Assembly (NCBI RefSeq): GCF_050337045.1
Contig: NZ_JAKJSO010000016.1
Coordinates: forward strand, 124,001-188,000
Direction of reading: 5' to 3'
DNA length: 64,000 bases
From: Photobacterium kagoshimensis
GTDB taxonomy: Bacteria; Pseudomonadota; Gammaproteobacteria; Enterobacterales; Vibrionaceae
Shown here: one piece after another, positions 44,872 through 54,415 of the stretch
Position numbering within the stretch: position 1 is the stretch's first letter
Layout: every line of letters begins with the position of its first letter
Position numbers and translations under genes: made by a program
Notes under the pieces: model-generated
Told to the model about the DNA's origin: nothing
Seen by the model: the letters and a program-made list of their open reading frames with translations, nothing else
The model's database searches: none

Positions 44872-46404
44872 ATGAATAAGACAATTACTTTTGGCGCTGA
44901 GCGTTTAACGATTGAAGACGTCGTTGCAATCTCTAATGGCGCGAATGCAGAACTTAATAACTCTGCCGCTTTTAATGACAAAATTGACCGTGGTGTCGCT
45001 TTTCTTGAACGCTTACTCAAAGAAGAAGGCGTGATCTACGGTGTAACCACGGGTTACGGTGATTCCTGTACCGTTGCTATCCCAACCGATTTAGTCGATG
45101 AGTTACCGTTACACTTAACGCGCTTTCACGGCTGTGGCTTAGGTGAAGATTTAGACCCGCAACAAGCGCGTGCCGTCCTAGCGACCCGTCTATGTTCTCT
45201 TTCACAAGGCGTATCAGGTGTTAGCCATGATCTGCTTAATCAAATTGTGACCTTGATTAACAAAGACATCGCACCACGTATTCCACAAGAAGGCTCTGTT
45301 GGCGCCAGCGGTGATTTGACGCCACTGTCTTACCTTGCCGCTGCACTTATCGGCGAACGTGAAGTGTTATACAAAGGTGAAATTCGCCCAACTGCCGAAG
45401 TGTTCAAAGAATTAGGTATCGACCCGATCAAGCTAAAACCTAAAGAAGGTTTAGCATTGATGAACGGCACCTCAGTAATGACAGCGCTAGCCTGTATTGC
45501 TTACAAGCGTGCGGAATACCTAGCACAGCTGTCGACGCGTATTACCGCGATGGTATCAGTTGGTATGCACGGTAATGACTTCCACTTTGATGAAGCCTTA
45601 TTTGCGGTGAAACCTCACCCGGGCCAGCAGCAAATCGCCTCATGGTTACGTTCAGATCTCCAATCAGAGCGTCCACCACGTAACAGTGACCGTCTACAAG
45701 ATCGTTACTCACTGCGTTGTGCTCCGCACGTTATTGGCGTACTGCAAGACAGCCTGCCTTGGTTACGCCAGATGATCGAAAACGAACTGAACAGTGCCAA
45801 CGATAACCCAATCATTGATGGTGACAATGAGCGCGTTCTGCACGGTGGACACTTCTACGGTGGTCACATTGCAATGGCGATGGATACCCTTAAAACAGCC
45901 GTTGCTAACCTTGCCGATCTACTTGACCGCCAAATGGCACAGCTGATGGATTACAAATTTAACAATGGCTTACCGTTTAACCTAACGGGTGCTGAGGGCG
46001 AACGTAAACCGATTAACCACGGCTTTAAAGCAGTACAAATTGGTATTTCAGCCTGGACAGCCGAAGCCTTGAAACACACCATGCCTGCGAGCGTGTTCTC
46101 TCGTTCAACCGAGTGTCACAACCAAGACAAAGTCAGCATGGGAACAATTGCCTCGCGCGACTGTCTACGCGTACTTCAACTGACCGAACAAGTCGCCGCT
46201 GCGTCATTGTTAGCAGCCACTCAAGCACTAGAACTGCGCAAAAAACACAATGAGTTAGACGATAATCACTTCAGCCCTGCGCTCAAAGCAATGACAACCG
46301 CAGTACTGAGTGATTTCGAACCTGTGGTTGAAGATCGCCCGCTAGAAGCTGACCTACGTAAGTTTATTAGCATGATCCAGCAACAACACTGGTCGCTGTA
46401 TTAA
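44872..46404 (+). CDS. Aromatic amino acid ammonia-lyase (HAL/PAL/TAL family)
   Basis: 510-residue MIO enzyme. The autocatalytic triad is A145-S146-G147 in EGSVGASGDLTPLSYLA. Other conserved parts: VTTGYGDS near residue 60, NSANDNPI near 300, and FNLTGAEGERKP near 366. It removes ammonia from an aromatic amino acid to give a cinnamate or coumarate type acid, the likely aryl starter for the ligase four genes upstream (inference). The selectivity dipeptide, in TRFHGCG, is F85-H86. Published TAL, PAL and HAL carry HL, FL and SH there, so the preference (Tyr, Phe or His) is unclear. No hut genes nearby. Confidence 0.85.
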   Translation: MNKTITFGAERLTIEDVVAISNGANAELNNSAAFNDKIDRGVAFLERLLKEEGVIYGVTTGYGDSCTVAIPTDLVDELPLHLTRFHGCGLGEDLDPQQARAVLATRLCSLSQGVSGVSHDLLNQIVTLINKDIAPRIPQEGSVGASGDLTPLSYLAAALIGEREVLYKGEIRPTAEVFKELGIDPIKLKPKEGLALMNGTSVMTALACIAYKRAEYLAQLSTRITAMVSVGMHGNDFHFDEALFAVKPHPGQQQIASWLRSDLQSERPPRNSDRLQDRYSLRCAPHVIGVLQDSLPWLRQMIENELNSANDNPIIDGDNERVLHGGHFYGGHIAMAMDTLKTAVANLADLLDRQMAQLMDYKFNNGLPFNLTGAEGERKPINHGFKAVQIGISAWTAEALKHTMPASVFSRSTECHNQDKVSMGTIASRDCLRVLQLTEQVAAASLLAATQALELRKKHNELDDNHFSPALKAMTTAVLSDFEPVVEDRPLEADLRKFISMIQQQHWSLY

Positions 46405-46421
46405 TTAAAAGGACGCTGTCG

Positions 46422-46862
46422 ATGACCAAGATTGCACAGCCCTTGACTGCAGAGGTGACCATTGTCACCTCCTTTCAAGACGCAGACCCAATGGGCGTAA
46501 TTTACCACGGTAATTACTTTCGCTATTTTGAAGAAGCACGCCATGCGCTGATGGAAAAAATTGGCTATAGCTACCGCGAGATGCAGGCTTCGGGCTATGT
46601 CTGGCCGATCATCGATACGCGCGTTAAATACGTAAAACCGTTACCCTTCAATCATGCGATTCGCGTTAGTGCAACCATGACCGAGTGGGAAAATCGCTTA
46701 CGGGTCGATTACGTTATTTTCGACCTTGATAGCGGTAAGCGTTTAACCAAGGCACATACAATGCAAGTGGCGGTACACATAGACAACGGCGAGATGTGTT
46801 ATGTCTCGCCAACGGTGTTTACCGACAAAGTTGAGGCTTACCATGCTGGTAAAACTGAGTAA
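46422..46862 (+). CDS. apeK: 4-hydroxybenzoyl-CoA thioesterase-like protein of the APE locus
   Basis: 146-residue hotdog thioesterase with FQDADPMGVIYHGNYFRYFEEAR (split: DADPMGVIYHGNYF) at residues about 20-42, the YbgC-type catalytic Asp. Releases or edits acyl-ACP/CoA in aryl polyene synthesis. The start has AAAGGA 9 nt upstream. Confidence 0.85.
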   Translation: MTKIAQPLTAEVTIVTSFQDADPMGVIYHGNYFRYFEEARHALMEKIGYSYREMQASGYVWPIIDTRVKYVKPLPFNHAIRVSATMTEWENRLRVDYVIFDLDSGKRLTKAHTMQVAVHIDNGEMCYVSPTVFTDKVEAYHAGKTE

Positions 46863-46866
46863 GAAA

Positions 46867-47559
46867 ATGAAACCATTTAATAAGCGTTGGCAGGCGCCGC
46901 TTTACTTGCTGGGCTTAGCAGGCTCGCTCAGCCTTTGCGCCAATGTCCAAGCATCAGACGCCCACACAACTGATGTACAGGTAACGCATGCACAGGTAAC
47001 TGCGCAAACAATCACACTGCCTGAACTGCAACAACGGTTAGCGAAACACAGCATTGTGCGTGGTGACTTTACTCAGACTCGTACCATGGAAATGTTCAGT
47101 CAACCTTTGGTTTCACAAGGCCATTTTCTGCTAACCCAACAGCAAGGACTCGTATGGCAACAAACGCTGCCTTTCCCCGTCAATTTAACCCTGACGCAGG
47201 ATAAACTCAGTCAGCAGTTTGGCGATCAACCCGCGCAGGTTATGTCGGCTAGTGATAACCCTATGGTGTTTTACTTTAGCCACGTTTTCTTATCACTGTT
47301 CAAAGGCGATACCAGCCAATTGATGGAGCAGTTTGACCTGGCATTGAGCGAGCAAGAGAGTGGATGGCAATTAGTCTTAGTGCCCAAGTCTGCCCCGCTC
47401 AACGCGGTTTTTCGCGACATCACCATTAATGGCGATCAACACATCAATCAACTTCGCCTCAATGAAGTGCGTGGTGATAACACCCAGATCGATTTTTCTC
47501 ATCAACGAACAACGCCGGCGGCATTAAGTGCAGAAGAACAACGTGCTTTCCAACTCTAA
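46867..47559 (+). CDS. apeL: LolA-like outer-membrane lipoprotein carrier of the APE locus
   Basis: About 230 residues. Sec signal peptide ending around NVQASDA, then a LolA-type beta-barrel-half fold with HSIVRGDFTQTRTMEMF, LLTQQQGLVWQQTLPFP and VPKSAPLNAVFRDITI. Periplasmic; probably ferries the lipidated polyene to the outer membrane. Start: ATG 46867, 4 nt after the upstream stop; an ATG at 46843 with a better GAGG is an equally possible start that would overlap the upstream gene. Its 3' end overlaps the exporter gene by 32 nt. Confidence 0.8.
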   Translation: MKPFNKRWQAPLYLLGLAGSLSLCANVQASDAHTTDVQVTHAQVTAQTITLPELQQRLAKHSIVRGDFTQTRTMEMFSQPLVSQGHFLLTQQQGLVWQQTLPFPVNLTLTQDKLSQQFGDQPAQVMSASDNPMVFYFSHVFLSLFKGDTSQLMEQFDLALSEQESGWQLVLVPKSAPLNAVFRDITINGDQHINQLRLNEVRGDNTQIDFSHQRTTPAALSAEEQRAFQL

Positions 47560-49873
47560 ACTGGCGCTCGCGTGGCTGTGTGTCATGCTGCTATTAGCTG
47601 TTGCATTAGGGCAACAGCTTTTTTTCCAGCGTAGCAACCCTATCGAGACCAACATACTGGCGTTACTGCCCGAAAATCGCCAAGACCCTGTCGCCCAACA
47701 AGCCTTTGATCATGTTGCCAACAGCATGAGTAACAAAGTCATCTTTTTGGTTGGTAGTGATGATGCAGGCCAAATGTTAGCCGCGGCAGATGCGTTTGAT
47801 AACGCCTTACACACCTCACCGTTATTTACCAAAATCACCGCCAAGGTGCCTATTGATACTCAGAAAGCATGGGGCGAGTTATATTTCCCTAAACGCTTTC
47901 AACTACTTACCACAAACCAAAAAGCGCGGTTGACACAGCACCCAGAACAACAAACACAATATGTCATTCAATCGCTCTATAATCCATTTTCAGGTGTCAC
48001 TGGCCGTGAACTCGCCAGCGACCCCTTCTTGTTATTTCGTGATTATTTAACCCAGCTCACCCAACAAACTGGCAAGTTTGCGTTAAACAAGGGTTACCTG
48101 ACGACTCAATATCAAGGCAAACAGTATGTGCTGATCAGTGCGGACTTAGCCGATTCACCGTACAGCTATCGCTTACAACAACAATTGCCTGAACTACGAA
48201 ATATTGAACAAGGCATACGTGATGCATTCGATGTTGAGTTACTGCATACAGGTGTGGTTTTCTACGCTGAGCACGGCACTGAAAGCGCAAAAAGTGAGAT
48301 CAGCACCATTGGACTTGGCTCGCTAGTGGGGGTGATTTTATTGCTATTACTGGTATATCGCAGCCCACTGCCATTAGCCTTAGCACTGCTATCCATTGGC
48401 TGTGGCTTACTGGCCGCGTTTGTCGGCACCGTTGCCATTTTTGGCAAGGTGCACCTGTTTAGCCTGGTCTTTGGTGCGAGCTTGATCGGCGTTTCCATCG
48501 ACTACGCGTTCCACTTTTTAACCGACCGCCTTGCCGCAGGGAAACATTGGAATGCCAATAAAGGTTTAAAACAGATCTTTACCGCCATTACACTAGGACT
48601 CATCACCAGTCTAATTGGCTACCTCGGCATGTTGATCGCCCCCTTCCCTGGGTTACAACAACTATCCCTTTTCTCAGCCATTGGCCTCGTTGCCGCCTAT
48701 GCAACGGTAGTATGTTGGTACCCTGTTTTGGCCGCTAAACCGAGTCTATCTCGGCCGCTACCACTCACTCACACCATGCACGCTTGGTTGGCCCTGTGGC
48801 AACAACCACTATTTAGAAAAGGGCTGCCCGCGATATTACTCAGCCTGGCTCTAGTTGGCCTCTACCATGTTGAATACAACGATGACATTCGCCAGCTACA
48901 AGCACTGCCACACGATTTAAAACAACAAGAAGACACCATTAAAGCCATCACAGGACTCAGTAGCAGCCAGCAAATGTTGGTCGTGACGGCAAATGATCAG
49001 CAGCAGCTATTACAAAACCTAGAGTCGGTTTCAGATACGCTCACCCAATTTCAGCAACAAGGTGTTTTAAAAGGATTTCAGAGTATTAGCCAATACCTGC
49101 CGTCGGAAAAAACTCAGCAGCAAAACTATAATCTGATCCAGCAACTTTACCAACAGCAAGGGGCTGCCTTAGCACAATCACTGCCGACTGCAGGACAAGC
49201 CAAACTTGAGCATGACTTTAGCCCATTAACCATCAAACAGTTTATCGACTCACCCGTGTCTGAACCGCTCCGTTTCTTATGGCTGGGTACATTAGCGAAT
49301 CAACAACAAGCCGCCATTATTATGCTAAGTGATGTCGCCGACATCACACCGATTGTTGATTTCGCTGAGCACTCAAAGGCCGTTAGCTATCTCAATAAAG
49401 CCGATGAAGTCTCCGCGCTATTTGGTGAATACCGAGTACGGGTGACCGAACTCTTGATTGCAGCAAGTTTAGTGATCATGGCCGTACTTTGGTGGCGTTA
49501 TGATTTCACTCGTGCCGTGCGCCTTATGTTACCGCCAGTAATCGCGGGAATAGTGGGGATCGGCGTAACAAGCTTAACTGGCGTGCCACTCAACTTGTTT
49601 AACTTGCTGGCATTAATTCTGATTCTAGGGATTGGTATCGACTACACCTTGTTCTTTGCAGAGCAGCACCAAGCGGATACCACTTTACTTTCGATCACTC
49701 TCTCTGCCATGACGACCTTATTATCGTTTGGTTTATTGGCATTAAGCCAAACCCAAGCGATTCACAGCTTTGGCATCACAGTACTAACAGGTATTATGGT
49801 GGCGTGGTTACTCGCGCCATTATCAATGTCTCGTTCCGCGCATTCCTCTTCGACCAAGGAGCACAACGCATGA
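47528..49873 (+). CDS. apeM: MMPL/RND-type exporter of the APE locus
   Basis: 781-residue membrane transporter of the MMPL/RND superfamily. One N-terminal membrane segment and two large extracytoplasmic loops. Two clusters of membrane helices carry the family Asp motifs: GVSIDYAFHF (near 320) and GIGIDYTLFF (near 705). It likely moves the finished or lipid-linked polyene across the inner membrane, powered by proton motive force. GTG start at 47528 (no ATG) overlaps the LolA-like gene by 32 nt. Ends in an ATGA overlap. Confidence 0.82.
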   Translation: MQKNNVLSNSKLALAWLCVMLLLAVALGQQLFFQRSNPIETNILALLPENRQDPVAQQAFDHVANSMSNKVIFLVGSDDAGQMLAAADAFDNALHTSPLFTKITAKVPIDTQKAWGELYFPKRFQLLTTNQKARLTQHPEQQTQYVIQSLYNPFSGVTGRELASDPFLLFRDYLTQLTQQTGKFALNKGYLTTQYQGKQYVLISADLADSPYSYRLQQQLPELRNIEQGIRDAFDVELLHTGVVFYAEHGTESAKSEISTIGLGSLVGVILLLLLVYRSPLPLALALLSIGCGLLAAFVGTVAIFGKVHLFSLVFGASLIGVSIDYAFHFLTDRLAAGKHWNANKGLKQIFTAITLGLITSLIGYLGMLIAPFPGLQQLSLFSAIGLVAAYATVVCWYPVLAAKPSLSRPLPLTHTMHAWLALWQQPLFRKGLPAILLSLALVGLYHVEYNDDIRQLQALPHDLKQQEDTIKAITGLSSSQQMLVVTANDQQQLLQNLESVSDTLTQFQQQGVLKGFQSISQYLPSEKTQQQNYNLIQQLYQQQGAALAQSLPTAGQAKLEHDFSPLTIKQFIDSPVSEPLRFLWLGTLANQQQAAIIMLSDVADITPIVDFAEHSKAVSYLNKADEVSALFGEYRVRVTELLIAASLVIMAVLWWRYDFTRAVRLMLPPVIAGIVGIGVTSLTGVPLNLFNLLALILILGIGIDYTLFFAEQHQADTTLLSITLSAMTTLLSFGLLALSQTQAIHSFGITVLTGIMVAWLLAPLSMSRSAHSSSTKEHNA

Positions 49874-50550
49874 TTTTCTCTAAGGCTATCAAGCCTTTCT
49901 CGTCTGCGCTTTGCGCTGGTCTGATCCTAAGTGCGTTATCAGGCTGTAGTTCACAGCCTATGCAGCAACAAACTAACTTAATTGAAATTGCCCCCAATGT
50001 GTCGGTAACCATTCCCACGCCAGAAGATCTGGGATATCGGTTAACCGCGAGCCAACTCATTGGTGCACAGTGGGGAGCGCCTGATGAACAAAAGCAACAG
50101 CAGCAGCTCCCAGTTCAACTTGAAGTCGACCCAAATAAAGTCGCACTTGCGGGATTTTCATCATGGGGGGCGCGTATTCTAACGCTGTCATACCAAAATC
50201 AGCTGATTGAAGCGAGCGTGCTGACAGGGTTAGAAACAAGCCTACCGAAACCCGAACAAGTTTTGTTTAATCTGATGATCACTTTATGGCCTGTTGATAG
50301 CTGGCAACCGCATTTAGCAAAAATTGGCTGGCAACTCACCGAGTCTAACCAGCAACGTCAATTGTTCGATAATAACGGTGACTTGGTGGCCGATATTCAC
50401 TACCAAACCACCACTGACAATACGAGCTCAGCTCTGGCCGAACAAAATACAACAAGTGCTTATTTAGATGGCCCAATCACTTTTAGTAACCATCAGCTGG
50501 GTTACACGATCACCATCAAAACCCTAAGCCATACTCAACAAGCGCTTTAG
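49870..50550 (+). CDS. apeN: Envelope lipoprotein of the APE locus (DUF3261-like)
   Basis: 226 residues. Lipobox ALSGC (C about 27) then a DUF3261-like beta-rich domain with TASQLIGAQWG, VALAGFSSWGARILTLSYQ and ITLWPVDSWQP. ATG 49870 overlaps the exporter stop (ATGA). The true start is not the longer ORF beginning at 49804. Likely outer-membrane or periplasmic part of pigment transport. Confidence 0.8.
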   Translation: MIFSKAIKPFSSALCAGLILSALSGCSSQPMQQQTNLIEIAPNVSVTIPTPEDLGYRLTASQLIGAQWGAPDEQKQQQQLPVQLEVDPNKVALAGFSSWGARILTLSYQNQLIEASVLTGLETSLPKPEQVLFNLMITLWPVDSWQPHLAKIGWQLTESNQQRQLFDNNGDLVADIHYQTTTDNTSSALAEQNTTSAYLDGPITFSNHQLGYTITIKTLSHTQQAL

Positions 50551-50629
50551 CCCGCAGCTTGCGAGAAGAGTAATAAAGACCTTGCCTAACCGCTCGGTAT
50601 AATGAACAACAACAGCACGGTGCAACACG

Positions 50630-51907
50630 ATGAATCAAACAGAGTCAGCCCCAGCAGCCACACCACTATATATTCACAGTTGTGGTTTTCACTCTGCGCT
50701 AGGCTTAGACCATCACGATATCCATACTCGACTTGCTCAAGGGCACAGTCCAGATATGCAAGTTTGTGACAATATGCTGAACGATGGCACATCAACCGTG
50801 ATAGGCAAAGTGAGCGCTGATTTAGCCTCTCTACCTATCGCGTTAAAAGCATTCGATACTCACAATAATCGATTAGTACAATCCGCCTTAGTCCAAATTG
50901 CGCCCAGCGTTGCACAGGCCATTGCCCAGTACGGACGCGATCGTATTGCGGTGATCGTTGGCAGTAGTACATCAGGCATTGCTGACGGCGAAACCGCGTT
51001 AAAAGCCCAAGCCCTTGATGGTAAATTCCCCGCTGAATTTCACTACCACCAGCAAGAACTGGGTAACTTGAGTGAATTCATCGCCGACTATTTTCAGCTA
51101 CAAGGCCCTACGTATACGGTATCAACCGCTTGCTCATCCAGCGGCCGCGTCTTCTTATCAGCACAGCGACTTTTACAGTCAGGCTTAGCTGATGCCGTTA
51201 TTGTGGGCGGTGCTGATTCACTGTGTAAGCTCACTTTAAACGGCTTCCATGGTTTAGAGGCGTTATCAAACGAGCGCTGCAATCCTTTTAGTGCCAACCG
51301 TAAAGGGATCAATATTGGTGAAGCTGCTGCCTTTATGTTGCTTAGCCAAGATAAACCCGCTGCGAACGCTGAAGACTTTGATACAAGTTCTGATACCCGC
51401 TCGGATAAAAGAACAGATAACAACCAGCCAGCCATTGCACTATTAGGTGCAGGTGATAGCTCTGATGCACACCATATTTCAGCGCCACACCCTGAAGGTA
51501 ATGGTGCCGAAAACGCGATGCGCAAAGCCTTAACCAACGCCCACTTAACCCCAAGCGATATTGGCTATATCAATGCCCATGGCACAGCAACACCACTGAA
51601 TGATGAAATGGAAGCCAAAGCCATTCATCGCGTTTTCGGTGACAAGGTGCCCGTCAGTTCGACCAAACCACTCACTGGCCATACTCTTGGCGCGGCAAGT
51701 GCAGTAGAAGCTGCAATATGCTGGCATGTTTTACGGTATAATCTTTCAATACCTCAGCAAATTAACGATGGTGAACGCGCAGACAGCTTGGCGCCAATTC
51801 TACTTGCTGAACAACATACCGCACTCAACAATAAAGCCATTTTGAGTAATTCATTTGCCTTTGGTGGCAACAATATCAGCCTTATTTTTGGATATGTGTA
51901 TGACTAA
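50630..51907 (+). CDS. apeO: Beta-ketoacyl synthase I of the APE locus
   Basis: 425-residue KAS. Catalytic C168 in STACSSSGRVF, first His in HGTATPLND, second His in TGHTLGAAS. A 30-residue acidic/serine insertion (DTSSDTRSDKRTDN) sits near 250, unusual for a KS. Elongates the polyene by condensation. Its stop region overlaps the next gene's start by 8 nt. Confidence 0.88.
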   Translation: MNQTESAPAATPLYIHSCGFHSALGLDHHDIHTRLAQGHSPDMQVCDNMLNDGTSTVIGKVSADLASLPIALKAFDTHNNRLVQSALVQIAPSVAQAIAQYGRDRIAVIVGSSTSGIADGETALKAQALDGKFPAEFHYHQQELGNLSEFIADYFQLQGPTYTVSTACSSSGRVFLSAQRLLQSGLADAVIVGGADSLCKLTLNGFHGLEALSNERCNPFSANRKGINIGEAAAFMLLSQDKPAANAEDFDTSSDTRSDKRTDNNQPAIALLGAGDSSDAHHISAPHPEGNGAENAMRKALTNAHLTPSDIGYINAHGTATPLNDEMEAKAIHRVFGDKVPVSSTKPLTGHTLGAASAVEAAICWHVLRYNLSIPQQINDGERADSLAPILLAEQHTALNNKAILSNSFAFGGNNISLIFGYVYD

Positions 51908-52361
51908 AATTCCCCACTTACATCAATTATTACCCCACGGTAGCCCTATGGTGCTGATTGATGACATGATCGATGTTGGCGATGAACATATCCATTGCCG
52001 AGTCACCATCAGTGACAACAACCTTTTTTTCGATCAACAAACACGTAGCATTCCAGGCTATGTCGGCATCGAATTTATGGCGCAATCCGTAGCAGGATGG
52101 TCGGGCTATCAAGCTTGGCGTAACAACCAAAGTGCACCGATCGGCTTTTTACTGGGTAGCCGACGTTATGACAGCGATTACCCGCAATTTGAAGAAAATA
52201 ACGTCTTCGATATTTTTGCTGAAAAAGTAATGGAAAATAATGGTATGGCAGCCTTCAGCTGTCGCATCGAGCACCAAGGCACTGTCATAGCAAAGAGCCA
52301 GCTCAATGCGTTCGTACCCACAGAACAACAACTAGATCAAATGCAAAATAGGAACCATTAA
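51900..52361 (+). CDS. apeP: Dehydratase of the APE locus
   Basis: 153-residue hotdog dehydratase-like protein, FabZ-related: LLPHGSPMVLIDDM near residue 8 (catalytic His) and GYVGIEFMAQSVAGWSGYQ. Partner of the first dehydratase for double-bond formation. Start ATG 51900, overlapping the KS stop by 8 nt; another ATG two codons earlier (51894) is possible. Confidence 0.83.
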   Translation: MTKIPHLHQLLPHGSPMVLIDDMIDVGDEHIHCRVTISDNNLFFDQQTRSIPGYVGIEFMAQSVAGWSGYQAWRNNQSAPIGFLLGSRRYDSDYPQFEENNVFDIFAEKVMENNGMAAFSCRIEHQGTVIAKSQLNAFVPTEQQLDQMQNRNH

Positions 52362-53086
52362 TGACCCGACATGTTTTAGTCACAGGCGCAAGTAAAGGCA
52401 TTGGCCGCGCTGTTGCGACTCAGCTAGCAAAAGACGGCTTCACCCTTGTAGTACACTACATGAGCGATAAAGCTGGAGCAGAAGCCACCCTTGCCGACAT
52501 CACAGCTGCTGGTGGTGCGGGTCGTATTCTTCAATTTGATATTAGTAACCGTCAGCAATGCCGTGAAGTACTAGAAGCGGATATTGCTGAGCATGGCGCG
52601 TATTACGGCGTGGTGAGTAACGCAGGTATTACCCGCGATACCGCTTTTCCTGCGATGACAGAAGAAGAATGGGATGGCGTGATCCACACCAATCTTGATA
52701 GCTTCTACAACGTACTTCACCCTTGCGTTATGCCTATGGTTCAAAAACGCAAAGGCGGTCGTATCGTCACACTTGCGTCCGTATCTGGCATCATGGGTAA
52801 CCGTGGCCAAACCAACTACAGTGCTGCAAAAGCAGGTGTTATTGGTGCAACTAAATCACTAGCGCTAGAGCTAGCAAAACGTAAAATCACGGTTAACTGC
52901 GTAGCACCTGGCCTAATTGATACGGGCATGGTTGATGAGCACGTAAAAGAACACGCTTTACCACAAGTCCCGCTTCGCCGCATGGGAGAACCAGAAGAAG
53001 TCGCAGGTCTGGTTAGCTACCTGATGTCAGATATTGCTGGCTATGTCACCCGCCAAGTAATTTCAGTAAATGGAGGCCTAATATGA
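52361..53086 (+). CDS. apeQ: 3-oxoacyl-ACP reductase of the APE locus
   Basis: 241-residue short-chain dehydrogenase. NADPH motif TGASKGIGRA at residues 7-16, NAG motif SNAGITRD near 88, active-site TNYSAAKAG (Y-x3-K), and the tail VISVNGGLI. Reduces the ketoacyl-ACP in each elongation round. 1-nt overlap with the previous stop; ends in an ATGA-type overlap with the next gene. Confidence 0.92.
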   Translation: MTRHVLVTGASKGIGRAVATQLAKDGFTLVVHYMSDKAGAEATLADITAAGGAGRILQFDISNRQQCREVLEADIAEHGAYYGVVSNAGITRDTAFPAMTEEEWDGVIHTNLDSFYNVLHPCVMPMVQKRKGGRIVTLASVSGIMGNRGQTNYSAAKAGVIGATKSLALELAKRKITVNCVAPGLIDTGMVDEHVKEHALPQVPLRRMGEPEEVAGLVSYLMSDIAGYVTRQVISVNGGLI

Positions 53087-54315
53087 GTCGTCGTGTTGTT
53101 GTAACAGGTATGTCAGGTGTTACTGCTTTTGGTAACGACTGGCAAACCATCGAGCCTAAATTACGTGCTTGTGAAAACGCCACTCAGTATATGCCAAGCT
53201 ATGAGCAGTATGACGGTTTGAATACTAAGCTCGCAGCACCAATTGATGACTTTACGCTGCCAAAACACTATAGCCGCAAGCAAGTTCGTGGCATGGGCCG
53301 AGTATCGAAGCTGTCTACAGTTGCGACTGAAAATGCCCTTACTCAAAGTGGCCTCATCGGTAATGAGGTACTGACTAACGGTGAAACGGGTATTGCTTAC
53401 GGTTCATCAACGGGCAGTACGCCAGCCATTGGTGCTTTTGGTGTGATGCTAAATGAGAAATCAACCAAAGCTATTACTGCGACTACCTATGTTCAAATGA
53501 TGCCACACACCACGGCAGTGAACGTAGGCTTATTCTTTGGTTTACGTGGTCGTGTTATTCCTACCAGCAGTGCATGTACTTCAGGCAGCCAAGCCATTGG
53601 TTACGCTTATGAAGCGATTAAACACGGTTACCAAACGGTAATGGTAGCAGGTGGCGCAGAAGAACTTTGCCCAACAGAATCGGCGGTTTTCGATACCTTG
53701 TTTGCGACTAGCCTCAAAAACGACTCACCGAAGAAAACCCCGAGCCCATACGATACAGATCGCGATGGCTTAGTGATTGGTGAAGGCGCAGGCACGTTGG
53801 TATTAGAAGAATACGAACACGCAGTCGCCCGCGGCGCGACCATTTATGCCGAGCTGGTTGGCTTTGCCAGTAACTGCGATGCAGCCCACGTCACCCAACC
53901 GCAAAAAGAAACCATGCAACTTTGTATGGAAATGGCGCTGAAAGATGCCAACCTATCACCGGATGTGATCGGGTACGTCTCTGCCCACGGTACCGCAACC
54001 GAAAAAGGTGATATTGCCGAGAGTAATGCGACAGCGAATATCTTTGGTGATAATGCGCCAATCAGTTCACTAAAAAGTTACTTTGGTCATACTCTTGGTG
54101 CTTGTGGTGCGATTGAAGCTTGGTTAAGTCTTGAGATGATGAACAGCGGCTGGTTCAGCCCAACATTGAACCTCAATAACCTTGACGAGCAATGTGGCAA
54201 ACTCGATTACATCACAGGTGAAGGCCGTGAAATCGATTGTCAGTATCTAATGAGCAACAACTTTGCTTTCGGTGGTATCAATACTTCACTGATCTTTAAG
54301 CGTTGGGAAGGCTGA
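53083..54315 (+). CDS. apeR: Beta-ketoacyl synthase II of the APE locus
   Basis: 410-residue FabF-type KAS. C165 in SSACTSGSQAI, His in HGTATEKGD, and GHTLGACGA. Last gene of the main operon, 4-nt overlap with apeQ. It follows the KR, so elongation modules are complete: KS, KR, two DH, ACPs. Confidence 0.9.
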   Translation: MSRRVVVTGMSGVTAFGNDWQTIEPKLRACENATQYMPSYEQYDGLNTKLAAPIDDFTLPKHYSRKQVRGMGRVSKLSTVATENALTQSGLIGNEVLTNGETGIAYGSSTGSTPAIGAFGVMLNEKSTKAITATTYVQMMPHTTAVNVGLFFGLRGRVIPTSSACTSGSQAIGYAYEAIKHGYQTVMVAGGAEELCPTESAVFDTLFATSLKNDSPKKTPSPYDTDRDGLVIGEGAGTLVLEEYEHAVARGATIYAELVGFASNCDAAHVTQPQKETMQLCMEMALKDANLSPDVIGYVSAHGTATEKGDIAESNATANIFGDNAPISSLKSYFGHTLGACGAIEAWLSLEMMNSGWFSPTLNLNNLDEQCGKLDYITGEGREIDCQYLMSNNFAFGGINTSLIFKRWEG

Positions 54316-54365
54316 TCGCTATTTGGATTCGTATTCGATTGGTTACGTAGCTAAGATTAACTAGA

Positions 54366-54400
54366 ACAAAGCCTGCATTCTTAATGCAGGCTTTGTCATT
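54366..54400. terminator. Terminator at the end of the APE operon
   Basis: 14-bp perfect stem ACAAAGCCTGCATT / AATGCAGGCTTTGT with loop CTT, between convergent apeR and the HD-GYP gene. It can serve both directions. Confidence 0.85.
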
Positions 54401-54415
54401 TCTACCGAAAAATAA

